Source: Dyadobacter koreensis (GTDB lineage: Bacteria; Bacteroidota; Bacteroidia; Cytophagales; Spirosomataceae). From it: a stretch of 64,000 bases of DNA. Below the pieces are notes generated by a model. That model was not told where the DNA came from, searched no databases, and saw only the letters and a list, made by a program, of their open reading frames with translations. Every line of letters starts with the position of its first letter. Positions within the stretch are counted from its first letter, which is position 1. Below are positions 27,760 to 36,831 of the stretch, in pieces. The translations under genes and the position numbers were made by a program. Location of the stretch: positions 558,001 to 622,000 of the forward strand of contig NZ_FNXY01000004.1 in assembly GCF_900108855.1 (NCBI RefSeq), written 5' to 3'.

Positions 27760-28548
27760 TTAAAGTCCTTTGTAATTGAGCTTGATTTTTCTCGATTCAT
27801 TCCTTACCTGCTTGAAGTCTTTTTTGAAAATAGCCTTCGCGTTTTCCATGAACGATGCAGTTGTTCGCAAACCTCCCGCCGGGTAAGGCGCGTAAATAGC
27901 TACCAATCCGAGTGTTTGTTCTTCCATATATGCCACGATGACTTTATTGTTTGTAAAGAAATAGATATAGTCCTCTTCACCGAGATATTCATACCGCTCA
28001 AACAAAAATGTAGCTGCTTCGTCAAAAACTTCCTGCGTTTCAGTCAGAACAAGAAAAGAGTTTACAAGTGAGTTTTTTGAAAAAGCATAAGCCACGCCTC
28101 TTAATTTGGCGTTTTCTCCCTTATATGCAATGGAAGCAGTATCCTCAGCTTGAAGTGCTCTCTTTTCTTTTGCTTTTACAGCTGCCTGCGTGGCTTTGAA
28201 ATCTACGACGGGTTCCGTACACAAGGTACTGTATGGATCAATTGTAACCCTGGATTCCGTAGTAACTTTTCCATCTGTCGAAACTGCTTTGATCGTAGTT
28301 TGTCCAATCCGGCGTCCGGTAAATTTTCCACTTTGATCCACTTTACCCACAACTGTATCGCTGGAAGTCCATTTAAAATTTGTGGCGCTTACAGTTTCCG
28401 TCCCCTTCGTTAGCGTATACTGGTGGGTTTCGTCAAAATGCAGCTTCAGGTCGGCATCACTTAAAACAGTGGCTGGTTCAGCATCTTTGTCCTTTGAACA
28501 AGAAACAGACAATACTGCCAGAAATAAAAATAAGGACAATTTTCTCAT
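27760..28548 (-). CDS. Lipoprotein with a bacterial Ig-like (Big_2) domain
   Basis: 262 residues. The N-terminus is a lipoprotein signal with lipobox LSVSC (Cys 17) followed by SKDKD, so it should be lipid-anchored, probably in the outer membrane. A Big_2 domain covers about residues 30-105 (FKWTSSDTVVGKVDQSGKF, GQTTIKAVSTDGK). The C-terminal part (110-262) is not recognised; it has charged and aromatic stretches (ERYEYLGEEDYIYFF). No partner genes are near. Function unknown. Confidence 0.75.
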   Translation of the reverse strand: MRKLSLFLFLAVLSVSCSKDKDAEPATVLSDADLKLHFDETHQYTLTKGTETVSATNFKWTSSDTVVGKVDQSGKFTGRRIGQTTIKAVSTDGKVTTESRVTIDPYSTLCTEPVVDFKATQAAVKAKEKRALQAEDTASIAYKGENAKLRGVAYAFSKNSLVNSFLVLTETQEVFDEAATFLFERYEYLGEEDYIYFFTNNKVIVAYMEEQTLGLVAIYAPYPAGGLRTTASFMENAKAIFKKDFKQVRNESRKIKLNYKGL

Positions 28549-28919
28549 ACTGAAAATGTTAGAGGTGAAGAAATGTAATTATATAAATAATTATATCAAA
28601 AAACTAACCTGTTACTAATTGATCCGAAATTTGACCTGAAAACAATGCAGAAATATCATGGTTACGCAGTCAGTAAAACCAGCAAATTGAGACTTTCCAC
28701 ACATATCTTTTCCAATTTCAAATAAAAAGTATTGCCGGTATTCTTAGAAAACAAAACTGCAAAACAATCCGTAGCTACTGAGGCCCAATAATTTATACCT
28801 GGCCACCCCGTTTTTGAGTATAGTCATGTGATATACTGACCGTGATCATAATTCTGACATCGTGACAAGCCGAACTTTACAACAAGTTCTATAAGCGTTT
28901 TAAATCAACAATCACCGTT
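28549..28919. other. Divergent intergenic region upstream of adhP
   Basis: 371 bases between the lipoprotein gene (minus) and the alcohol dehydrogenase gene (plus). No coding frame, exact TAnnTTTG or hairpin was found. A GTCA-N10-TGAC repeat and two GTGATC/GTGATA words near 28827-28855 could be regulator half-sites, but I cannot assign them. Confidence 0.4.
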
Positions 28920-29954
28920 ATGCTTCCTAAAACCATGAAAGCTGCAGTTGTCCGCGAATTCGGAAAACCGCTGCAAATTGAAGAGATGGCCGTAAAAGTG
29001 CCAGGTAAAAATCAGATCCTGGTCAAAGTCATTGCCAGTGGCGTTTGTCATACGGATCTTCACGCTACCGAGGGCGACTGGCCGGTCAAGCCCAAGCTTC
29101 CACTAATTCCAGGGCATGAAGGAATCGGCTATGTAGTTGCACTTGGTCGGGATGTTGAAGGAGTGAAAGAGGGCGATATTGTCGGCGTGCCATGGCTGTA
29201 CAGCGCCTGCGGATGTTGCGACTATTGCATAACGGGATGGGAAACCTTGTGTGACACTCAGCAAAATGGCGGTTATAGTGTGGATGGCAGTTATGCTGAA
29301 TATGTTATTGCCGACGCTCGCTACGTAGCACATTTACCAGCAACTACAAATATGGTTGAAATGGCCCCGATTCTTTGTGCCGGGGTGACAGTTTATAAGG
29401 GTTTGAAAGAAACCGAAACCAAGGCCGGAGAATGGGTGGCTATCTCAGGCATTGGTGGCCTGGGTCATCTTGCCGTGCAGTATGCAAAGGCAATGGGTAT
29501 GCATGTGGCTGCGATAGATATAAGTCAGGAAAAGCTTGATCTTGCCAAAAAACTTGGCGCAGATCTTACCGTCAATGCAATGGAAGCAGATCCGGGAGAA
29601 TATCTGAAAAAAGAAACAGGCGGAATGCATGGCGTTCTGGTTACGGCAGTATCACCGATTGCTTTTAAACAGGGTATTTCAGCGCTGAGAAAAAAAGGAA
29701 CGATTGCTTTGAATGGGCTGCCGCCAGGAAGTTTTGATCTGCCGATTTTTGAGACGGTTCTAAACCGCTACACGGTTCGTGGTTCGATTGTCGGGACACG
29801 CAAAGATCTGCAGGAATCAATCCAGTTTGCCTTGGAAGGAAAAGTAAAGGCTACGGTCCATACCACATCGCTGGAAAATATCAATTCTGTTTTTGATGAG
29901 ATGAAAGCTGGAAAGATCGATGGCCGGGTTGTGATGAAAATTGCCGAGAAATAA
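28920..29954 (+). CDS. adhP: Zinc-dependent alcohol dehydrogenase (AdhP type)
   Basis: 344 residues. A second in-frame ATG at 28935 (MKAAVV) is also plausible and closer to the usual family start. Catalytic zinc ligands are C43 and H66 with E67 (GVCHTDLHA, PGHEGIG); structural zinc ligands C97, C100, C103 and C111 are all present. The NAD fold contains GIGGLGHLAVQYAKAMG. The enzyme interconverts primary alcohols such as ethanol and aldehydes with NAD(H). It is followed by a strong terminator, so it is transcribed alone, though the next plus-strand genes may share a physiological theme (fermentation or low oxygen). Confidence 0.93.
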   Translation: MLPKTMKAAVVREFGKPLQIEEMAVKVPGKNQILVKVIASGVCHTDLHATEGDWPVKPKLPLIPGHEGIGYVVALGRDVEGVKEGDIVGVPWLYSACGCCDYCITGWETLCDTQQNGGYSVDGSYAEYVIADARYVAHLPATTNMVEMAPILCAGVTVYKGLKETETKAGEWVAISGIGGLGHLAVQYAKAMGMHVAAIDISQEKLDLAKKLGADLTVNAMEADPGEYLKKETGGMHGVLVTAVSPIAFKQGISALRKKGTIALNGLPPGSFDLPIFETVLNRYTVRGSIVGTRKDLQESIQFALEGKVKATVHTTSLENINSVFDEMKAGKIDGRVVMKIAEK

Positions 29955-29989
29955 AATGTTAAATCCCCTGCTCGCGTTAAGAGAATGAG

Positions 29990-30022
29990 AGCGTTGCCTG
30001 AATTTTTCAGGCGCGCTTTTTT
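29990..30022 (+). terminator. Terminator after adhP
   Basis: Stem AGCG-GCCTGAA / TTCAGGC-CGCT with a small bulge and a TTT loop is followed by six T (30017-30022). Confidence 0.85.
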
Positions 30023-30057
30023 AGTACTAATGGATTATCTCACTTACGACCGTTGCT

Positions 30058-30672
30058 ATGCCTGACCTGATCATTGTTCGTCATGGACAATCAGAGTATA
30101 ACTTAGAAAACCGTTTTACCGGAAGCACAGATATTGAACTAACGCCTGAGGGCGAACTGGAAGCAAAAAAGGCAGGTGCGCTGATTAAAAATTATCCTTT
30201 GGATGAAGCGTTCACCTCCGTCTTGAAACGAGCAATTCATACGCTCAACATTATTTTAAAAGAAATTGACAAGACGTCGCTTCCTGTGACCAAAACGCCG
30301 GCATTGAATGAACGTAGTTACGGAGATTTGCAAGGACTGGACAAAACGGAGATGATCAAAAAATTTGGCGAAGATCAGGTTCTTGCATGGAGACGAAGTT
30401 ACGATATTATCCCGCCACATGGAGAAAGCCTAAAAGAAACATATGACCGTGTTGTTCCGTATTATGAAAAGGCTATTATACCTAAATTAAGGCAGGATAA
30501 AAATATTCTCATTGTCGCTCATGGCAATAGTTTGAGAGCGCTGATGATGTTTCTGGAAAACATCGGGCATGCTGAAATTTCGGACATCAACCTTGCCACG
30601 GGCTCGCCCAGGCTTTACCAGTTTTCTTCTGATATGCAGCTTAAAAATGTTGGGTATCTTGATCAACAATAG
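30058..30672 (+). CDS. gpmA: 2,3-bisphosphoglycerate-dependent phosphoglycerate mutase
   Basis: 204 residues, shorter than the 230-250 of E. coli GpmA but usual for this Bacteroidota form. The phosphohistidine motif VRHGQSEYN has H9; NRFTGSTDIELTPEG, the acid/base region NERSYGDLQG and the second histidine VAHGNS are present. It interconverts 3- and 2-phosphoglycerate in glycolysis and gluconeogenesis. The neighbours are an alcohol dehydrogenase and a universal stress protein gene (48 bases downstream), hinting at a fermentation or stress-linked set. A less specific phosphatase of the same superfamily is the alternative. Confidence 0.88.
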   Translation: MPDLIIVRHGQSEYNLENRFTGSTDIELTPEGELEAKKAGALIKNYPLDEAFTSVLKRAIHTLNIILKEIDKTSLPVTKTPALNERSYGDLQGLDKTEMIKKFGEDQVLAWRRSYDIIPPHGESLKETYDRVVPYYEKAIIPKLRQDKNILIVAHGNSLRALMMFLENIGHAEISDINLATGSPRLYQFSSDMQLKNVGYLDQQ

Positions 30673-30720
30673 CATCATTTTTTTTGTTACAATGAAAAAA
30701 TAAAGACTCTCAGCCCTGTC

Positions 30721-31560
30721 ATGAAAAGTATTTTAGTGCCCTGTAATTTTTCTAACCATTCGGAGATGGCGTTTAATTTTGCCTTGGAGATCGCCGAGGC
30801 CCTGGAAGCTGAAATTGTTATTCTGACCGCTCTAAACGATATCAATAGCACTGAACCCGCTGAACGGGAGATCCAGGATTCTCTCATCGCTGAAAACAAG
30901 AGCAAATTTAAAACGTTACTGGAAAAACAAGCCAGGCTGCATGTTCCGGTTCGGCACATTCTTCGGCCAGGCAAGATCACACCACTCGTACTGGATATAA
31001 TTGAAGAAGAAAAAATCGACGTGGTGATCATGGGAACGCATGGTTCGCGTGGATGGGACGGCTTTTTTATGGGTTCAAATATTGAGAAAATTGTCCGGAC
31101 TTCCCCTGTTCCGGTGTTCGCCGTAAAGAGCAAAATCGCAGTCAGATCAGTTCATAATATTGTATTCCCTATATCACTGAGTTCGGATCAGAACACAGTT
31201 ATTGAAAAGGTTAAAAATCTTCAAAAGTTATTCCGGGCAAGGCTTCATCTGGTTCGTATAAACACAGGCGCTGCAAAGAATGAGAAAGAAAATCTGGAAA
31301 AACTGACAGAGTTTGGCGAGAAACACCAACTGGCAAATTTCACCGTAAATTCAAGAAACCGGGCTGAAGTCAAAGACGGAATCATTGATTTTGCACGTGA
31401 AATCAATGCGGACATGATCGCAATGGCAACCCATGGAAACCGCGGACTTAATCATCTGTATTCGCAGAGTATCGCTGCGGATGTGGTAAACCATGCGAAC
31501 TTTTTGATATGGACTTCCAGCACCGCGAAAAACCCGGAAAAAAATTTGAAAGCAGTTTAA
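30721..31560 (+). CDS. Universal stress protein with two UspA domains
   Basis: 279 residues in two tandem Usp domains (about 1-138 and 142-270). The first has the ATP-binding pattern G-x2-G-x9-GS (GTHGSRGWDGFFMGS); in the second the final glycine is replaced (ATHGNRGLNHLYSQS), so only one nucleotide site may work. Usp proteins are cytoplasmic and raise survival under starvation, low oxygen or respiratory stress. It follows the phosphoglycerate mutase gene by 48 bases on the same strand. An FNR-like palindrome lies 35 bases after its stop. Confidence 0.92.
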   Translation: MKSILVPCNFSNHSEMAFNFALEIAEALEAEIVILTALNDINSTEPAEREIQDSLIAENKSKFKTLLEKQARLHVPVRHILRPGKITPLVLDIIEEEKIDVVIMGTHGSRGWDGFFMGSNIEKIVRTSPVPVFAVKSKIAVRSVHNIVFPISLSSDQNTVIEKVKNLQKLFRARLHLVRINTGAAKNEKENLEKLTEFGEKHQLANFTVNSRNRAEVKDGIIDFAREINADMIAMATHGNRGLNHLYSQSIAADVVNHANFLIWTSSTAKNPEKNLKAV

Positions 31561-31594
31561 AAAATTATATTTCTGCGAAGAATCTCGTCAAATC

Positions 31595-31608
31595 GTGATC
31601 CGGATCAT
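31595..31608 (+). promoter_or_regulatory. FNR/CRP-like palindrome upstream of the small gene at 31677
   Basis: GTGAT-CCGG-ATCAT, with a perfect 12-bp palindrome at 31596-31607, has the spacing of FNR sites (TTGAT-N4-ATCAA). It is centred about 41 bases before the start predicted from the -7-like TATTTTAG at 31631-31638. It would fit a class II activator site. Confidence 0.4.
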
Positions 31609-31676
31609 GACCTGGAAAAGTTGAAGTTATTATTTTAGAAGGTAATTTATCTTCTAAGCTTCAACCCTACAAAGCC

Positions 31677-31922
31677 ATGACCTATGAACCTGCCACCCAA
31701 GAAATTGCCTTCGTTTTGCCTTTATATTTTTTGAAAGCCGAAGTATCTTTTATCCGAAAATCCAGGGAAGATGAGGCATTAAATATACCTATTTCATCTT
31801 CACATCTAGCCAGGCATGTTATTTCAACCGCAAATCTCTCAAAGGGATATTGGCGCGTTTTGCTTAACTGGTCGGAAGGAAAAGCAAGATATTGCAGCGA
31901 AAAAGTCATTGAAGTATTATAA
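31677..31922 (+). CDS. Small protein, weakly FixH-like
   Basis: 81 residues, no signal peptide or membrane helix. The end (KGYWRVLLNWSEGKARYCSEKVIEV) recalls the beta-sandwich of FixH-type proteins, which contain a W-x-V-x-x-x-W-x-x-G-K-x-Y pattern, but the membrane helix of FixH is missing. I prefer this strand over the opposite frame, which gives no recognisable features. The protein lies between a universal stress protein and a TspO-like protein gene, a setting in which a respiratory or redox role is possible. Coding status is likely but not certain. Confidence 0.5.
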   Translation: MTYEPATQEIAFVLPLYFLKAEVSFIRKSREDEALNIPISSSHLARHVISTANLSKGYWRVLLNWSEGKARYCSEKVIEVL

Positions 31923-32000
31923 TTTTTTCTTGGCTCTATCTCTTTTCATGGCATAATAATTAAATATTTTGCCAACATTTACACTTCAAATCAGTACCAT

Positions 32001-32801
32001 ATGAAAGACAGTAAAACCGGCCGCTACGCTACCGCCGCAATCGTCATTGGTGGGATAATAGGAACCTATTTTTTTAGCCGGCCAAGAAAAAAAACATTGG
32101 AAACGCCGCTAGACGAGAAGAGGCAGGAAAGAGTTGACCGAAACCTGGTTACTCCGGCAAATGCCACTTTTGGAGTTGTGTGGTCCACGATATATGCAGG
32201 CACGATCGCTTTGGCGATTCACCAGGCAATGCCGTCAGAACTGGCTAACCCAAGATACCGGAAGGCACAACCTTGGCTTCGATTAAATTATATCCTGACA
32301 GGCATATTTGGCTATTTGTTTTCCCAATCAGATAAAAAAAGCAGAATCGGTGCAGCAATTACAACCATCAGCATGCTGCCGGCGGCTATTGGGTTGCATC
32401 GTGCGCTTGAAATAGGAGAAACAGAAGTAAATGGGCCTGAAAATATTCTGAGAAAATTTGTAAGCCTTTATACGGGCTGGTTAACAGCAGCTTCCGCGGT
32501 CAGCGCCACAACGCTGGTACAGGAAGCTGGATTTGCAAGAAAACCGGAAGAGGCTAAGAAATGGGCGTTGGGTGCATTGCCATTAACAACCGGCGCGGGA
32601 GCTGCCATCGCAAACCGTCTGAATGATCCCTATTATCTTCTTACGCTGATCACTGCATTAACAGGAATCGCCGTTAAACAGCAAGATAGAAATGCTGAGA
32701 TCAGTATCCTTGCGGGTACGTTGTCGACATATTTACTGGCTATTTTCCAAAAGAAAATGACAGAGGAAAAGTATTTCATTCAAAAAGAAGAAGTTAATTA
32801 A
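32001..32801 (+). CDS. Multi-pass membrane protein, possibly TspO/MBR-like
   Basis: 266 residues with about seven hydrophobic segments: one at 10-26, then six between 55 and 255. The pattern WSTIYAGTIALAIH followed by NPRYRKAQPWLRLNYILTG recalls TspO/MBR (tryptophan-rich sensory) proteins, which have W-x-x-IY and N-P-x-Y-R-K-A elements, but the protein is longer than TspO (about 160 residues) and poor in tryptophan. TspO proteins bind porphyrins and act in redox signalling. Assignment is therefore tentative; a generic membrane protein is the alternative. A strong terminator follows. Confidence 0.6.
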   Translation: MKDSKTGRYATAAIVIGGIIGTYFFSRPRKKTLETPLDEKRQERVDRNLVTPANATFGVVWSTIYAGTIALAIHQAMPSELANPRYRKAQPWLRLNYILTGIFGYLFSQSDKKSRIGAAITTISMLPAAIGLHRALEIGETEVNGPENILRKFVSLYTGWLTAASAVSATTLVQEAGFARKPEEAKKWALGALPLTTGAGAAIANRLNDPYYLLTLITALTGIAVKQQDRNAEISILAGTLSTYLLAIFQKKMTEEKYFIQKEEVN

Positions 32802-32806
32802 ATGTT

Positions 32807-32844
32807 GTTTCCGCAGGCCATCAATGAACTGCGGAAACTTTTTT
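32807..32844 (+). terminator. Terminator after the TspO-like gene
   Basis: Perfect 10-bp stem GTTTCCGCAG / CTGCGGAAAC (32807-32816, 32829-32838) followed by six T. It overlaps the last codons of the convergent helicase gene. Confidence 0.88.
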
Positions 32845-34771
32845 ACATATCTGCGAACTCCCACGCACTCTGATAGGCGTTCAGATTTTCAGCGTACGTG
32901 ATAAAATCGGAATAAAATGGTAAACCTGAAAGTGTAGCACTATCACCGATTACAACCAGCTTTTTCCGTGCCCTTGTCATCGCAACATTCATTCTCCGGA
33001 TATCTGCCAGGAAACCAATCTCTCCGTCCGAGTTGCTTCTGACCATACTGATGTAGACAACATCGCGTTCCTGACCCTGAAAACTGTCTATCGTATTAAC
33101 CGATATTTTCTCTCCGTATTTGTGAAGCGCAGGTATATGGGTCAGTTGGTCTTTAAGAATATGGATTTGTTGTTTATAAGGAGATATGATGGCAATTGAC
33201 GGAAAGTTTTCGGTTCCGTTACTGCCAGCATTATCATTTGAGCGACTTTCTACTTCTGATATCAGCATACTTAAATGTTTGAAAAGAAAAGACGCCTCTT
33301 CCGGATTTGTAGAGCTTGTCCCTTCCAGTTTTTCATCAAATCCACAACCTGCTGTATCTATAAAAACAAGCGGAGCATCGTTTGCGAACAATAAGTGGTT
33401 TGCAACTGAAGTATGTGCTTTTAATTTATCCTCATAAAAAACGCTCGAAGAATAACCCATTATTGCAGCATTCATACGGTACTGCTCCTGAAGCAAAACA
33501 ACTGATTCAGGATGAAGTGATATGCATTTCTCCAGCAGCGTTGTTGCCAATCCTTTTTTCGCCGCTTCGTTTGATTTAATTGTTGGGGAGAGTTGACAAT
33601 GATCTCCTGCCAGGACTACCTTCTGAGCTTTCAGAATCGGAATCCAGCAGGCCGGTTCCAAAGCTTGCCCGGCTTCATCGATAACTACCGTATTGAAACT
33701 TAAATTCCTTACAGTATAATGGTTTGCTCCAACAAGCGTCGCCGTGATAACCTGGGCCTTAGAAACCAGATCATCAATAATATACTGTTCCGCTTTGCCA
33801 ACATCTTTCATGATCCGGTGCGCCTCGTCAAAAAGTGCCTTTCGCTGATCACGCTCTGCTTTTCCAAAACTGCGCTTGTATTTATGCGCCATATTTTTGA
33901 ACTCGTTGGCCTGCTTTTTCAGGTTTTTAATTTCCTTCATACTTGCATGACCAGCCATTTTACTATCCAGCGTAAGCGACATAAGCCGTTCGGAAACGCG
34001 GGCAGGATTTCCTACGCGAAGCACATTCAAGCCCTGATCAGATAATTTTTCACTCAAAAGATCCACAGCTGTGTTACTCGGCGCGACGACCAGAATCTGC
34101 TTTTTGTCCTGTTTGATCAATGCCTTGATTGCTTCTACAAGGGTTGTCGTTTTTCCTGTTCCGGGAGGACCGTGAACGATAGCCAGCTCGTTAGCAGACA
34201 GAATTTTATTTATCGCACTCTGCTGAGACTCGTTTAATTGCGGAGCAATGTAATAAGGCACATCGGTTTTAAAAGTCGGCTCCTTTTCCCCTGTGAGAAT
34301 TTTCATTAACCGCCCCTCTCCTGTGTTTTCTTCCAGGTAAGATGCATTCTTAAGGGCACTTTGCATTTCGTCATAACTGTTGTCATCGAAGAGCAAATCA
34401 ATCCCTAATTTTCCGTCACGTGACCATTCCGGCAGTTCATCCGTCCGCAAAGTTATCTTCAACCTGTTGCCGCTTTGATGGGTAATCGTTCCTTCTACCC
34501 TATCTTTTTTGGGTTCATGATTTGAAAATAAAACTGCCGGCATTCCAAACCGAAGTTGATGCGACACATCCTGGTGCGTGGTACGTTCCACTTCTACTGT
34601 CAAATAATCTCCTCTGCTCATTTCAGACCCGCGGATCGCAATGGGATACCAGGCGATTCCATTCGCACGTCGCTCTGATACCGATGTTGATTCAGTAAGT
34701 TTTAAATAAGATTGGCGATCTTCTTCCCGCTCAATTTTCAGCAGTTCAAGCAGCTTTTTAAAATAATCCAT
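32843..34771 (-). CDS. SF1B DNA/RNA helicase (DNA2/NAM7, IGHMBP2-like)
   Basis: 642 residues. An N-terminal beta-barrel domain (about 1-150) precedes the helicase core. Motif I is GPPGTGKTTTLVEA, motif II VIDEAGQA, motif III GDHCQLSP, motif V NTIDSFQGQERDVV and motif VI NVAMTRARKK. This is the SMUBP2/IGHMBP2 type, widely found in Bacteroidota as a single gene. It is probably cytoplasmic and unwinds nucleic acid during repair, replication or RNA handling; the exact role is not known. It is divergent from the antiporter gene and has a candidate promoter that would give a leaderless mRNA. Confidence 0.92.
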   Translation of the reverse strand: MDYFKKLLELLKIEREEDRQSYLKLTESTSVSERRANGIAWYPIAIRGSEMSRGDYLTVEVERTTHQDVSHQLRFGMPAVLFSNHEPKKDRVEGTITHQSGNRLKITLRTDELPEWSRDGKLGIDLLFDDNSYDEMQSALKNASYLEENTGEGRLMKILTGEKEPTFKTDVPYYIAPQLNESQQSAINKILSANELAIVHGPPGTGKTTTLVEAIKALIKQDKKQILVVAPSNTAVDLLSEKLSDQGLNVLRVGNPARVSERLMSLTLDSKMAGHASMKEIKNLKKQANEFKNMAHKYKRSFGKAERDQRKALFDEAHRIMKDVGKAEQYIIDDLVSKAQVITATLVGANHYTVRNLSFNTVVIDEAGQALEPACWIPILKAQKVVLAGDHCQLSPTIKSNEAAKKGLATTLLEKCISLHPESVVLLQEQYRMNAAIMGYSSSVFYEDKLKAHTSVANHLLFANDAPLVFIDTAGCGFDEKLEGTSSTNPEEASFLFKHLSMLISEVESRSNDNAGSNGTENFPSIAIISPYKQQIHILKDQLTHIPALHKYGEKISVNTIDSFQGQERDVVYISMVRSNSDGEIGFLADIRRMNVAMTRARKKLVVIGDSATLSGLPFYSDFITYAENLNAYQSAWEFADM

Positions 34772-34775
34772 GGGA

Positions 34776-34809
34776 CAAAGGTAAGCAATCGAAAAAGTTT
34801 TGCATTCAA
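34776..34809 (-). promoter_or_regulatory. Candidate promoter of the helicase gene
   Basis: On the minus strand TTG (34807-34809), 23 bases, then TACCTTTG (34776-34783), an exact TAnnTTTG. The expected start lies at or within a few bases of the ATG (34771), so the mRNA would be nearly leaderless. Confidence 0.45.
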
Positions 34810-34902
34810 TTCTGGAATAGCTCTCTTGCGTAGTCTTGCAAATTGCTTGAATCTTGCAACCATTGGTTTGTTATTTGCAAGTAAAAAAGGGTTTCACCAC
34901 CA

Positions 34903-34910
34903 TAATTTTG
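34903..34910 (+). promoter_or_regulatory. Candidate -7 element of the antiporter operon
   Basis: TAATTTTG matches TAnnTTTG exactly, 55 bases before the chosen ATG. The nearest TTTG (34874-34877) is 25 bases upstream, a little too far for a typical -33 element. Confidence 0.35.
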
Positions 34911-34964
34911 TATTGCCGGATACCAGCTGATCCGGAGCACTTTTTACCCCTGACAATCTTCATC

Positions 34965-36830
34965 ATGAAAAATGAAATTCTTATTCAGATAATGATCTAC
35001 CTGACGGCTGCGGTGATCATGGTGCCTTTGGCAAAAAAATTAAAGTCAGGTCCCGTGCTTGGTTATCTTGCCGCAGGAATACTGATCGGCCCATCTGCGT
35101 TAAAACTGGTTGACAGCGATATTCACGAAGTGATGCACCATGCAGAATTCGGCGTTGTGATGCTGCTTTTTATCATAGGATTGGAACTGCAACCACGCAG
35201 GATATGGAATATGCGAAAAAATATCCTTATTCTCGGCGGTTTGCAGCTCGTGGCGACGGCCACCGCGATTGCAGCCATTGCGGTATTTTTCAATATGGAA
35301 TGGCGGCAGGCATTGGTACTTGGAATTATTTTCTCAATGTCATCCACAGCGATAGTTATGCAGTATCTTACAGAAAAAGGTCTGTTAAAAATGCCGGTCG
35401 GCGAATCCTCTTTTTCTGTTTTGCTATTTCAGGATATTGCGGTCATACCAATTTTTGCAATCCTGCCCTGGTTAAAAACAGATGCTTCTTCCGTCAGTCC
35501 CAACATGGCATCAACAGCATTCGGAGAAAATCTTCCTATCGCCGTTCATGGTTTGATCTTCGCAATTTCCGTAGTAATTGTCATTGTGATTGGAAGGTAT
35601 CTGATTCGACCGATCCTAGGGATGGCCGCCAGAACCGGACTTCGTGAGATGTTCACTGCCGCTTCCCTCCTGCTGGTTATAGCTATTGCTGTTTTAATGA
35701 AAAATGTCGGGTTAAGTCCAGCTTTGGGAGCCCTTCTGGCGGGAGTCGTTTTGGCCAATAGTGAATACCGCCACGAGCTGGAAATTGCGATCGACCCTTT
35801 TAAGAGTTTATTGCTTGGACTTTTTTTCATGACCGTTGGGGAATCGATTAATTTGGAGTTGATTTTAACAAAACCGCTGCTGATCGCCGGAATTGTTGCC
35901 GGATTGATTTTTTGCAAATTAACTGTGTTGCTCCTTCTTGGCAAATTGACGGAACTTACAGCAAAAGACAATATCCTGTTCAGCTTTGCCCTTAGCCAGA
36001 CGGGTGAATTCGCCTTCGTTCTGCTCAGTTTCTGTGCTGGCTCAGGAATTCTTTCAAACGAAATTACAGATATTTCGATGGCTGCTGTCGCAATAAGTAT
36101 GGCAATTACTCCGATTTTACTTGTATTGTTTGAGTCATTTATAAATCAATCAGTGGATGACCAGGAACTTGCGAAATTTGAAACAAGCCCTATGGAGGTT
36201 GATGAAAACCCAGTAATTATTGCCGGATATGGGCATTTTGGAAATACAGTTGGTCGGTTTTTAAATGCAAATAATATTGGCACAACGGTACTGGACAACA
36301 ACGGTGATCATGTAGAAATGTTACGCCGGTTTGGTTTGAAAGTACATTACGGGGATGCCACACGACATGACGTTCTAGACATTGCGGGCGCACGCAATGC
36401 CAAAATTATTGTGATTGCTTTGGGCGATGCAAGGAAAAGATTGCAGCTGGCCCAGTTAGTAAAAAAACATTTTCCGCATCTTTATATCCTTACAAGATCC
36501 ACCAATAAATATGACGCTTTTGAGCTGCTGGATATCGGAATCAACCAGATTTACCGGGAAACTTTTGACACGGGCTTACGTCTTGGAACTGATGTTCTAA
36601 AAATACTTGGGCATCAGCCAGAAGAAGTTGCCAAATCAGCAGCTCTGTTTTTTCAGTTCGACGAGCAGTCGGTACGCCAAATGGCCAGATTTAAAAAAGA
36701 GAAAAAATCCAATAAAGAATACATCGAGTCTGTTAAAGAAACAATTCAAAACCTGAAAGAACTTATGTCTGCCGGAAGGGCATTGCCACCCAAAAATCCC
36801 GCGGAGTTAACGATAAACGCACTGAGCTGA
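34965..36830 (+). CDS. KefB/KefC-type monovalent cation:proton antiporter (CPA2) with RCK domain
   Basis: 621 residues from the ATG at 34965; longer readings upstream lack family similarity and would run over the promoter. The N-terminal 390 residues form 12-13 membrane helices of the Na+/H+ exchanger fold. A TrkA-N/RCK domain follows (about 410-530; IIAGYGHFGNTVGRFL, then VHYGDATRHDVLDIAG), the site that binds NAD(H) or glutathione adducts in Kef systems. Such proteins export K+ (or Na+) in exchange for protons during electrophile or osmotic stress. The AraC regulator gene starts 2 bases after the stop, so the two are co-expressed. Confidence 0.92.
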   Translation: MKNEILIQIMIYLTAAVIMVPLAKKLKSGPVLGYLAAGILIGPSALKLVDSDIHEVMHHAEFGVVMLLFIIGLELQPRRIWNMRKNILILGGLQLVATATAIAAIAVFFNMEWRQALVLGIIFSMSSTAIVMQYLTEKGLLKMPVGESSFSVLLFQDIAVIPIFAILPWLKTDASSVSPNMASTAFGENLPIAVHGLIFAISVVIVIVIGRYLIRPILGMAARTGLREMFTAASLLLVIAIAVLMKNVGLSPALGALLAGVVLANSEYRHELEIAIDPFKSLLLGLFFMTVGESINLELILTKPLLIAGIVAGLIFCKLTVLLLLGKLTELTAKDNILFSFALSQTGEFAFVLLSFCAGSGILSNEITDISMAAVAISMAITPILLVLFESFINQSVDDQELAKFETSPMEVDENPVIIAGYGHFGNTVGRFLNANNIGTTVLDNNGDHVEMLRRFGLKVHYGDATRHDVLDIAGARNAKIIVIALGDARKRLQLAQLVKKHFPHLYILTRSTNKYDAFELLDIGINQIYRETFDTGLRLGTDVLKILGHQPEEVAKSAALFFQFDEQSVRQMARFKKEKKSNKEYIESVKETIQNLKELMSAGRALPPKNPAELTINALS

Positions 36831-36831
36831 T

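Noticed and set aside
31682..31909. Minus-strand 75-residue frame opposite the small FixH-like gene
   Set aside because: The plus-strand frame has the better protein pattern and fits the strand of its neighbours.
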